Shown here piece by piece: positions 1 to 5,382 of a stretch of DNA of 8,785 bases. Position 1 is the stretch's first letter. Each line of letters begins with the position of its first letter. Under the pieces are notes generated by a model that worked only from the letters and a program-made list of their open reading frames with translations, was not told where the DNA came from and did not search any database. The position numbers and the translations under genes are program-made. This DNA comes from Chthoniobacterales bacterium (GTDB lineage Bacteria; Verrucomicrobiota; Verrucomicrobiae; Chthoniobacterales; UBA10450). The stretch spans positions 184-8,968 of the forward strand of contig QHBL01000050.1 in NCBI GenBank assembly GCA_003244125.1, written 5' to 3'.

Positions 1-329
1 GCGTAACTTACTCGAACGAAGAAAAAATTCGCGCGCTTGGTGTTTCCGGGGAAACGCTGGAAAAATTTGGAGCCGTGAGCGAAGAAGTCGCGCGGGAAAT
101 GGCGGAGGGAATTCGTAAATGCGCGGGCGCGACGCATTCGCTGGCGACGACTGGAATCGCGGGGCCAACTGGCGGCTCAGCGGAAAAACCGGTTGGCACC
201 GTGTACATCTCGTTAGCTTCGGAAAATCAGCCGACGATTTGTAAGAAACTACTTTTCCTGACCGACCGCCAGACCTTCAAACAGATGGTTGCCCAAAACG
301 CTTTCGATCTATTGCGCAAGCGATTGTAG
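1..329 (+). CDS. cinA: CinA/PncC-type nicotinamide-nucleotide amidase, C-terminal part (5' cut by window)
   Basis: The reading frame enters at base 3 (V-T-Y-S-N-E-E-K) and ends at TAG 327-329. It matches the end of the CinA C-terminal domain: YSNEEKI, then [16 protein letters not shown], then [10 protein letters not shown] followed by [11 protein letters not shown], a glycine-rich signature of this family. Known members remove the amide from nicotinamide mononucleotide to give nicotinic acid mononucleotide, recycling NMN in the cytoplasm. The start lies before the window, so I cannot tell a two-domain CinA (with the N-terminal MoaB-like domain) from a stand-alone PncC. A GTG at 75 opens an internal frame, but the family alignment clearly begins earlier. 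It converges with the cupin gene on the other strand. No clear terminator follows. Family call is firm; the exact subtype is not. Confidence 0.9.
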   Translation, partial: VTYSNEEKIRALGVSGETLEKFGAVSEEVAREMAEGIRKCAGATHSLATTGIAGPTGGSAEKPVGTVYISLASENQPTICKKLLFLTDRQTFKQMVAQNAFDLLRKRL

Positions 330-372
330 ATGCCCGCTCCCGCCCGCCTACTCCACATGCTTGTACGCTGCG

Positions 373-483
373 TTACGCTTCGTCCTTAACTGCTTGCTGA
401 TATCGAGCCAACAAGGCTTGGAGAGGTTTCGATAAACTGCCCGCTTCTTCCTTCCCGGTTACAGGTGTTTGTTCGGGCTTCAC
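373..483 (-). CDS. possible 36-residue small ORF overlapping the end of the cupin gene
   Basis: On the minus strand a GTG at 483-481 opens a frame ending at TAA 375-373. The peptide begins with KPEQTPVTGKEEAG after the start residue and ends with PLQALLARYQQAVKDEA, which would form an amphipathic helix. The GTG overlaps the restored stop of the frameshifted cupin as GTGA, an arrangement often seen with coupled translation. AGGAGG lies directly against the start, which is too close for a good ribosome binding site. An upstream TGA in the same frame rules out a longer version. I recognise no family. It could also be non-coding or an old extension of the cupin tail. The evidence is natural-looking composition and the overlap only. 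Confidence 0.25.
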   Translation of the reverse strand: MKPEQTPVTGKEEAGSLSKPLQALLARYQQAVKDEA

Positions 484-904
484 CTCCTGGTGGCTTCACC
501 TTTTTCCGGCAACATCTCGATCAATTGTTTTTGCCCGTTCAACAAATAGTAAGGAATGAATTTCGCGGGCCTTCATCGGAAGCGTCGAAGCGCTCGATGA
601 TTGTGTTCGCCGGTTCATAACAGATCTCGCCGGCGTGAAGCGTTTGCAGCCCTTGTCCTTTCACCTGAAACAGGATGGTACCTTCGACGATGTAACTAAT
701 CACCGGACAAGGATGGCGATGAAGGCCAGTGTGTTGTCCTGGCTTAAAAACAATCTCGCGCACGTCCACCGTCGAAATGGTCTGCGCCTCAATGTTGGCC
801 TTGAACAATTCCTTTCGCTCGATCTTCTCCTGCGCCGACCCATTCACGGCAAGAAATGCAGTGAGAAGAAGAATACTCGTCGCAAAAATCATACGCTCTT
901 TCAT
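480..904 (-). pseudogene. secreted single-domain cupin, frameshifted near its C terminus
   Basis: The ATG at 904-902 gives MKERMIF and then a hydrophobic signal segment (ILLLTAFLAV) with likely cleavage after NGSA. A cupin barrel follows: FKPGQHTGLHRHPCP carries the metal-ligand His residues, SYIVEG the usual Glu-Gly, and LHAGEICYEPAN the second motif. As written the frame stops at TGA 541-539 with a non-family tail (RNSFLTIC). If one base is added in the run at 565-572 (CGCGGGCC on the plus strand), the frame continues as AKFIPYYLLNGQKQLIEMLP and stops at 482-480, a typical cupin ending, for about 141 residues. So one base is missing, by mutation or by sequencing error. The protein would be periplasmic and its substrate is unknown. 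The divergent MarR gene and the shared palindrome suggest MarR-type control. An in-frame extension up to 1054 runs into the operator and lacks support. Confidence 0.8.
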
Positions 905-1015
905 GAATAGAAAAAGCTTAATCGCATGATAATGGAAACCCAATGGAGATTGGTGGCGAGACGAAATTCTGCGAAAGCGGGCGTGACAATGGGAAGTTTG
1001 CTTATTCATGAGCTG

Positions 1016-1062
1016 GTTGTTGCAGGCGCAACAATAACGTTTATTGTTGCACACGCAACAAC
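1016..1062. promoter_or_regulatory. 47-bp nested palindrome, probable MarR operator in a divergent promoter region
   Basis: Two near-identical sites, each an inverted repeat with a 4-base spacer, lie 27 bp apart: GTTGTTGC-N4-GCAACAAT (1016-1035) and ATTGTTGC-N4-GCAACAAC (1043-1062). They are mirror images, so the inner arms also pair (GCAACAATAA 1028-1037 with TTATTGTTGC 1041-1050). Short palindromes of this kind are typical sites for dimeric MarR proteins. The block ends 18 bp before the MarR start and lies between the divergent cupin and MarR genes. A weak plus-strand promoter can be read inside it (TTGTTG 1017-1022, 17 bp, TTTATT 1040-1045), with a mirror version on the minus strand. Bound repressor would block both. 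Symmetry is directly visible; the regulator assignment is inference from position. Confidence 0.75.
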
Positions 1063-1080
1063 AAAGCGCGTCGGCAACTT

Positions 1081-1539
1081 ATGAATGACGGAATACGCGA
1101 AAAACAAATCGTCGCCTGGGAGCAGTTGTTTATCGCCCAGGCGCGCATCGTGCGCGCGGTGGAAGCGGAATTCGTGGCGCGCGGACTCGTGCCGTTTACT
1201 TATTACGATATCCTGCTCCAGTTGCGATACGCCCCCAAACGGCAATTACGTTTCCGGGAGATAGCGGGCGAAATCCTTCTTTCCAAAAGCGCACTCTCCC
1301 GCTGCATTGACCGCATGGCGGCCGCCGGCCTCGTCAAAAAGCTGGAATGTCAGGATGACCCGCGCGGTCTGGTCGTTGCGTTAACCAGCGCAGGAAAAAA
1401 TGAACTAAGGAAGGCCTGGCCAGTTTATCGAAAACAGATCGAAAGCCTTTTTGGCTCTCACTTTAGCGCGCGGGAACTGGACTTTCTCGCGACCCGGTGC
1501 GCCCAAATTTCGCGAGAGTTACTCGACAACTCGAGCTAA
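1081..1539 (+). CDS. MarR-family winged-helix transcriptional regulator
   Basis: This 152-residue protein has the usual MarR length. A dimerisation helix comes first (residues 1-35), then YYDILLQLRYAP (about 41-52), the helix-turn-helix (FREIAGEILLSKSALSRCIDRMAAAGLV, roughly 58-86), and the wing with CQDDPRGLVVALTSAGK (about 91-107). DPRG followed by LT.AG is the MarR wing signature. C-terminal helices complete the dimer interface. Known members bind palindromic DNA as dimers and let go when a small molecule or oxidant binds. Here the likely site is the 47-bp palindrome just upstream, giving autorepression and control of the divergent cupin. The ATG has no good Shine-Dalgarno site (CGGCAACTT precedes it). 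The family is certain; the ligand and targets are not known. Residue C90 near the wing could be redox-active, but that is speculation. Confidence 0.93.
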   Translation: MNDGIREKQIVAWEQLFIAQARIVRAVEAEFVARGLVPFTYYDILLQLRYAPKRQLRFREIAGEILLSKSALSRCIDRMAAAGLVKKLECQDDPRGLVVALTSAGKNELRKAWPVYRKQIESLFGSHFSARELDFLATRCAQISRELLDNSS

Positions 1540-1683
1540 AACCAAGGTCAGTTTTGCCAAGTGACCGAGACGCTCAGATTCATCGGCGAAAGGTGCGGCG
1601 CGAATTTGTTGAACTAGGTCCGCCGAAGACGCCTTGGAAAAGAGAAACAGGTGTGCTTTTATATGCATGTGCTCAAGGCGAAA

Positions 1684-2568
1684 ATGTCAATAGCGACGCG
1701 GACGAGGGTTGGGTTTCTCGTCATGCTTGCGCTCGCCGCGGCGTTGCCAGCCAAGGCGACAGAGTCCTCATCGCATTTCGCGAAGCTCGATGACGGCCAG
1801 AAGATTCCCTACACCGTGGCTGGTCGGGACGAGCCGACACTCGTTTTCATTCATGGCTGGGCTTGCGACCAGACCGTCTGGAACGCTCAGGTGGCCGATC
1901 TCTCAAACGACATGCGCTGCGTCACGATCGATCTCCCCGGTCACGGCCAAAGCGACAAGCCGCCAATCGATTACACAATGCATCTTTACGCCCGTGCCAT
2001 CGACGCGGTCTTGCGCGATGCCGGAGTGAAATTGGCCGTGCTCGTCGGTCACAGCAACGGCACCCCGGGCATCCGGCAATTTTATCGTGAATATCCGGCC
2101 AGCGTGCGTGCGCTCGTCATTGTCGATGGCGCGCTGCGGGCCATGGCGGACGCGGCCACCATCCATAAATTCCTCGAACCCTTCCACGGATCGGATTACC
2201 CGAAGATGGCCGGGAAGTTCGTCGATGACTTGACTGGCACGATCAAGGACAATGCCCTGCGCGAGCGGATCAAGACGACGATCCTGAAAACGCTGCAATC
2301 AGTCTCCGTCAGCGAGCTCGAAAGCACGACCGATCCGGCCATCTGGAAAGCGGACAAGATCGAAGTGCCCGTCCTGATGATCCTGGCCAGGCAGCCGGCC
2401 TGGACGCCGGAATACGAGAAGTTCGTGCGCGATCTCGTGCCGAAGCTGGACTACCAGACGTGGGACGGCGTTTCCCATTTCATCATGATGGAAAAACCGA
2501 AAGAGTTTAACGACGCCGTCCGCGGCTTCCTCCGCACGAATCACTTTCTCGACGCGACCGGAAATTAA
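1684..2568 (+). CDS. secreted alpha/beta hydrolase
   Basis: The ATG at 1684 was chosen because AAGG lies about five bases upstream and the protein then starts with a clean signal peptide (MSIATRTRVGFLVMLALAAALPAKA). In-frame starts at 1651 (GTG) and 1663 are possible. The 294-residue product has alpha/beta hydrolase hallmarks: the oxyanion HG in FIHGWACD (H57-G58), DLPGHGQSD after strand 4, the nucleophile elbow VGHSNGT (S124), and the catalytic His in GVSHF (H265). The usual Asp after strand 7 is not obvious (MILARQPAWTPEYE); D148 in VIVDGAL, after strand 6, could replace it. Members cleave esters, lactones or C-C bonds, and I cannot name the substrate. It stands alone, 144 bp after MarR and 193 bp before the ureohydrolase, and could be part of the MarR regulon, which is not shown. 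Confidence 0.88.
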   Translation: MSIATRTRVGFLVMLALAAALPAKATESSSHFAKLDDGQKIPYTVAGRDEPTLVFIHGWACDQTVWNAQVADLSNDMRCVTIDLPGHGQSDKPPIDYTMHLYARAIDAVLRDAGVKLAVLVGHSNGTPGIRQFYREYPASVRALVIVDGALRAMADAATIHKFLEPFHGSDYPKMAGKFVDDLTGTIKDNALRERIKTTILKTLQSVSVSELESTTDPAIWKADKIEVPVLMILARQPAWTPEYEKFVRDLVPKLDYQTWDGVSHFIMMEKPKEFNDAVRGFLRTNHFLDATGN

Positions 2569-2761
2569 CCGGGATTCGCTCGGGCTGCCGCCGCACACTA
2601 TCGCCCGTTCGGCGTTCGCGCAGTCGATGCCATTGTGCTGGCTTCGAATTGGCCACGCGCAAAGAATACAATCGCTCCTCCCCTGTCTTGCGCGCCATGT
2701 GCAAGTGGAGCGAATCGCACTTATAGGATTAAGGTTGCTCTTGTCGCGTTCTTCCGAAAGC

Positions 2762-3579
2762 ATGATCACACGGTCCTCTTTCTCCCAGAAGATCGCGCTT
2801 GCTGGCATTCCCTGGGATGAGAATTCTTCATTCTCGCGCGGGCCGAGCGAAGCGCCGCCGTTGATTCGCGCTGCGCTTTTTTCTGAGGCGTCCGGCTTGC
2901 GGAGTGAAAGCGGAACGGAGTTTGGACCAGATTTTTTCCTGGATGCCGGAGATGTCCTGGTGCGCTCGGGCCTCGAAATGCTGGTGGAAATCGAGCGCTT
3001 CATTGCTGCGCTTCTCGCCCGGGACTTACGTCCCATTTCTCTGGGCGGCGATCATGCCGTGACCTATCCGATCATTAAAGCGTTCCACCAAAAATACCGC
3101 GAGCTAACGATTCTTCAGTTCGACGCGCACTCGGATCTTTACGACAGCTTCAAAGGCAATCGCTACTCACACGCCTGTCCTTTTGCCCGCATCATGGAAG
3201 AAGGTCTGGCCACACGTCTCGTCCAGGTTGGCATACGCACCCTCAACTCTCATCAACGCGAACAGGCGAAACGATTCAACGTCGAGATCATTGAGATGAA
3301 GGACTGGCACAATGGGCGCGTCCTAACGTTCGATGGGCCGATCTATATCAGCTTCGACACGGACGCACTGGATCCGGGTTTGCTCCCGGAGTCTCGCATC
3401 ACGAGCCAGGAGGCTTTACTACACGACAAGTTATAGACACCTTGCTCACGCTCAAAGCCGATGTGGTCGGCGCGGATATTGTTGAGTTCAATCCACGGCG
3501 TGACGTTGCACATATCACCGAAGACCTGTGCGCCAAATTGGTAAAGGAGATCGCGGCTAAGATATTCGCAAACGGCTAA
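2762..3579 (+). pseudogene. speB: agmatinase/arginase-family ureohydrolase, frameshifted
   Basis: ATG 2762 begins MITRSSFSQKIALAGIPWDE; a modest GAAAG lies upstream. Manganese-site motifs of the ureohydrolase fold are present: SLGGDH (H98), DAHSD (D121, H123, D125) and SFDTDALDP (D199, D201). As written the frame departs just after DP-G and stops at 3436. If one base is added in the G run at about 3373-3378, it continues as FAPGVSHHEPGGFTTRQVID, then GADIVEFNPRRD, ending at TAA 3577-3579, for about 272 residues, the usual agmatinase length. The HHEPGG and EFNP motifs confirm the second half is the same gene. Members release urea from agmatine, arginine or similar guanidino compounds in the cytoplasm; the context does not settle the substrate. 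The lesion is a single missing base, real or a sequencing error. Confidence 0.85.
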
Positions 3580-3649
3580 GACTCCTGGCGAGCTGTCCAC
3601 TAAAACATACGTTCCGTCAATCGCCGCCTGGCCCGAAACAAAGAGCAGA

Positions 3650-3755
3650 TCAGTTCGGGATTGTTCCGATATGAATCCCAGCCGACGTAGAGCGTCGAAG
3701 CGAGGGCGAGCACAAACCAAACGACCAGAAAGTAATCGATTCGTTGGATCAGCAT
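3650..3755 (-). pseudogene. N-terminal stub of a small membrane protein resembling DUF4396
   Basis: The ATG at 3755-3753 is preceded by AAGGAG with a six-base gap, the best ribosome binding site in the window. It opens with MLIQRIDYF, one hydrophobic segment (LVVWFVLALASTLYV), then GWDSYRNNPEL. From memory this matches the start of DUF4396-type membrane proteins, which open with a helix, then YVAWD and a NPE motif, and continue with more helices. Here the match stops at NNPEL. The frame then runs on as unrelated ICSLFRARRR and ends at 3600. None of the other frames downstream carries the missing helices, so this is a truncation and not a frameshift. It is divergent from the metal cluster and faces the end of the ureohydrolase. 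A short working peptide cannot be excluded. The family call is a recollection, not an alignment. Confidence 0.5.
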
Positions 3756-3821
3756 TCTTGCTCCTTTGGTTGGTGTTCCGGCAAAAGATGTTCGCAATCG
3801 TGCACCCGCACGCGCTCAAAA

Positions 3822-3861
3822 ATAATAGGATTTGAATTTTTCCTATACCGCAGCAGGGTAT
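3822..3861. promoter_or_regulatory. candidate divergent promoter and ATACC-N7-GGTAT operator before the metal cluster
   Basis: An inverted repeat ATACC (3845-3849) and GGTAT (3857-3861), separated by seven bases, lies in the 150-bp gap between the divergent DUF4396-like stub and the first gene of the metal cluster. Arms of this sort recall sites of CsoR/RcnR-type metal sensors, whose known sites are richer in G/C runs, so the resemblance is partial. A minus-strand -10-like TATTAT can be read at 3827-3822, and a plus-strand -35-like TTGAAT at 3832-3837, with no convincing -10 at normal spacing. A MerR-type promoter with a long spacer is another reading. No sensor gene is visible in the window. 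Confidence 0.35.
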
Positions 3862-3905
3862 GCGGCAAGCGAACGGGAATCGAGACCCGAAAGTTTGAAC
3901 ATCTA

Positions 3906-4352
3906 ATGGAGCCGCAGAATCGAATTAGGGTTGTGACAACGCGCAATTCAACACCGCTGCGAGCGAGCGTAGTGCTCGTCACGCTTTTCGCGTGGTTTGC
4001 GATTTCCAATCATTGCGTGCTCGGGATGCTGGAAAGCGCCAAAGCCGCAGTGACTCATGCTGCTTGTCACGAAAGTGAGCGCACGCCGTCAAAGTCGCCC
4101 TGCCAGGACGAGCAATCGCCGTGCTGCAAAAATTTGCGCGCGACCTTGGTCGATCTTTCCATCCCGCTCGTATCTTTCGATGCTTCGGCTTTTGCGCTCC
4201 AACCATACCTGGTTGGCCTGATTCGTTTTCCAGAACAACGTGATCTACTTCGCCCATTGGAGCTGGATAGGGGTCCGCCTTTTAGCGTATCGTTCGCGGA
4301 ATCTGTTTTGCAGCGGAGCATTCTTGCTCACGCTCCTCCTTTCGTAGCGTAA
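3906..4352 (+). CDS. exported Cys/His-rich protein of unknown function, first gene of metal cluster
   Basis: ATG 3906 gives 148 residues; the open frame extends upstream to 3744, but its composition there is not protein-like and it covers the promoter region. Residues 19-35 are a hydrophobic signal or anchor (RASVVLVTLFAWFAIS). After it come possible metal ligands: H36-C37, H51, C54-H55, C66 and the pair C73-C74 (SPCCKNLRATL). The C-terminal half lacks Cys and ends in FAESVLQRSILAHAPPFVA, which I associate with small proteins that head metal-efflux operons in related bacteria; this is memory, not a search. A periplasmic metal-binding or metal-sensing role fits the place and residues but is inference. 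No good Shine-Dalgarno site is seen. The 173-bp gap to the next gene contains a hairpin. Confidence 0.7.
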   Translation: MEPQNRIRVVTTRNSTPLRASVVLVTLFAWFAISNHCVLGMLESAKAAVTHAACHESERTPSKSPCQDEQSPCCKNLRATLVDLSIPLVSFDASAFALQPYLVGLIRFPEQRDLLRPLELDRGPPFSVSFAESVLQRSILAHAPPFVA

Positions 4353-4459
4353 CGAACGGCTTCCTGCTGGCGCAGGTCGCTGCCGCTCGTTTACGCATCA
4401 ATCCGTTCCGCTTGTCGGCGTCTTAACGCGCCGTCGCGTCGAACCGGAATCACCTCTTT

Positions 4460-4481
4460 CGCGGGCTCGTTGGGGCCCGCG
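4460..4481 (+). other. GC-rich hairpin between genes
   Basis: CGCGGGC (4460-4466) pairs perfectly with GCCCGCG (4475-4481) around an eight-base loop. No T run follows, so it is not a classical terminator. It lies 45 bases before the start of the DUF3347-like gene and could shape mRNA stability or be read-through structure. The rest of the 173-base gap (4353-4525) shows nothing else I can name. Confidence 0.45.
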
Positions 4482-4525
4482 TCAGCAACATCCGCCCAAC
4501 GACCAAAACGAAATACACACCACAT

Positions 4526-4915
4526 ATGAAACTCACTAAAATCCTGACGTTAGTTGCCGTCTGCCTCGTATTCCCGATCGCCGGGGCGCTGCACGCCGGC
4601 GACAGCAAGTCATTCCTCGCTAGCTACGAAAAAGTGCGCGCAGCATTAGCTGCCGACAATCTTGCGGACGCCAAAAAAGCGTCGGCAGAACTCGGAGAGC
4701 CGGGTGCAGCAATCGCGAAAAGCGAGACGCTGGATTCCGCGCGGCTCGGGTTCGCGCAGCTAAGCGATGAGGCGATCAAAGCTGCCTCAGGGCAGCCCGG
4801 CTATTACGTGATGCACTGCCCAATGCTGAAGAAGGATTGGGTGCAGACCTCGAAGCAAGTCAGCAATCCGTACGGCGGAAAGGACATGGTCACCTGCGGC
4901 GAAATCAAAGGCTAA
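4526..4915 (+). CDS. periplasmic DUF3347-like metal-binding protein
   Basis: This 129-residue protein starts with a clear signal peptide (MKLTKILTLVAVCLVFPIAGALHA, cut before GDSK). A helical part follows (about 28-88: FLASYEKVRAALAADNLADAKKAS). The end carries YYVMHCPMLKKDWVQ, NPYGGKDMVTCGEIK, with H97, C98, M100, M121 and C124. The CPM ... NPY.GK.M..CGE pattern is the hallmark of DUF3347 domains, often fused to or encoded next to CusB/CzcB-type efflux adaptors. Thiol and thioether ligands suit Cu(I) or Ag(I). The likely role is to hold or hand over copper in the periplasm near an efflux pump, an inference from family and context. The leader is rich in A and C with no Shine-Dalgarno site. 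The annotated family is fairly secure; the exact function is not established. Confidence 0.82.
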   Translation: MKLTKILTLVAVCLVFPIAGALHAGDSKSFLASYEKVRAALAADNLADAKKASAELGEPGAAIAKSETLDSARLGFAQLSDEAIKAASGQPGYYVMHCPMLKKDWVQTSKQVSNPYGGKDMVTCGEIKG

Positions 4916-4929
4916 CCAACAAACAATTT

Positions 4930-4956
4930 CCCGTTCGCACCTGATGTGCGGGTGGG
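4930..4956 (+). other. hairpin between the DUF3347-like gene and the next gene
   Basis: CCCGTTCGCAC (4930-4940) pairs with GTGCGGGTGGG (4946-4956) around the loop CTGAT: five Watson-Crick pairs next to the loop, then three wobble pairs and three G-C pairs. It begins 15 bases after the upstream stop and ends 28 bases before the next start. The following stretch is A/C-rich and unpaired. No T run follows, so it is more likely an mRNA stability or processing element than a full terminator. Confidence 0.45.
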
Positions 4957-4984
4957 GATTCAACAAACAGAAAGAACAAACAAA

Positions 4985-5377
4985 ATGAAGAAACCAAACA
5001 TCATCCTGGCCCTCGCGGCCTCTGCAGTATTCGCGGCAGCACCGCTCTTCGCTCATGAAGGCGAGGACCACGCGAAGAAAGAAGGACTCGCCGGCGGCGA
5101 GACCAAGAAGATCACCGGCGAAGTCCTTGATATGGCGTGCTACGTCGATCACGGCGCGACCGGCGAAAAGCACGCGGATTGCGCGAAGAAGTGCATTACG
5201 AGCGGTCTGCCCGTGGGCTTGAAAGCCGACGACGGCAAAACATATCTGCTCATTGGCGAGCATGTGCCGCTCAACGCCGAACTCGCGCAGTATGCGGCGA
5301 AGAAAATCACGGTCGAAGGCAAGGTCGTTTCACGCGACGGCGTCAACATGATCGAGAACGCAGTCGTTCAGAAATAA
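4985..5377 (+). CDS. small periplasmic Cys/His protein of unknown function
   Basis: ATG 4985 is used because it starts a textbook signal peptide (MKKPNIILALAASAVFAAAPLFA, cut before HEGEDH); GAAAGAA stands upstream. The 130-residue product exposes H24, H29 at the mature N terminus and then carries LDMACYVDHGATGEKHADCAKKC with C52, H56, H63, C66 and C70, a compact set of possible metal or haem ligands. The second half (GKTYLLIGEHVP, KKITVEGKVV, NMIENAVV) reads as beta strands like a small OB-type barrel. I believe related unnamed proteins occur beside copper genes in other phyla, but know of no assigned function. It lies five bases before the Csp gene, so the two are very likely co-transcribed. 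A copper-binding role is inferred. Confidence 0.75.
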   Translation: MKKPNIILALAASAVFAAAPLFAHEGEDHAKKEGLAGGETKKITGEVLDMACYVDHGATGEKHADCAKKCITSGLPVGLKADDGKTYLLIGEHVPLNAELAQYAAKKITVEGKVVSRDGVNMIENAVVQK

Positions 5378-5382
5378 CGCTT

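Noticed and set aside
565..572. Programmed ribosomal frameshift in the cupin
   Set aside because: No slippery heptamer of the usual kind is present, and a plain missing base in a C run explains it.
905..1054. Upstream in-frame extension of the cupin to a start at 1054
   Set aside because: The added residues are not signal-like, the start lies within the palindrome, and a clean signal peptide begins at 904.
2299..3036. Long open frame on the minus strand across the hydrolase and ureohydrolase
   Set aside because: It is antisense to two genes with clear family motifs, and its composition is Arg/Ser-rich shadow sequence.
3343..3819. 158-codon minus-strand frame as one gene
   Set aside because: It covers the antisense of the restored ureohydrolase end and joins unrelated pieces. 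Only its short RidA-like stretch was kept, as a finding.
3744..3905. Extending the Cys/His protein to an upstream start at 3744
   Set aside because: The extra 54 residues precede the signal segment, cover the divergent promoter region and look random.
5137..5382. Longer version of the Csp gene starting at 5137
   Set aside because: The added 82 residues are an Arg-rich shadow of the preceding gene in another frame; Csp starts at 5383.
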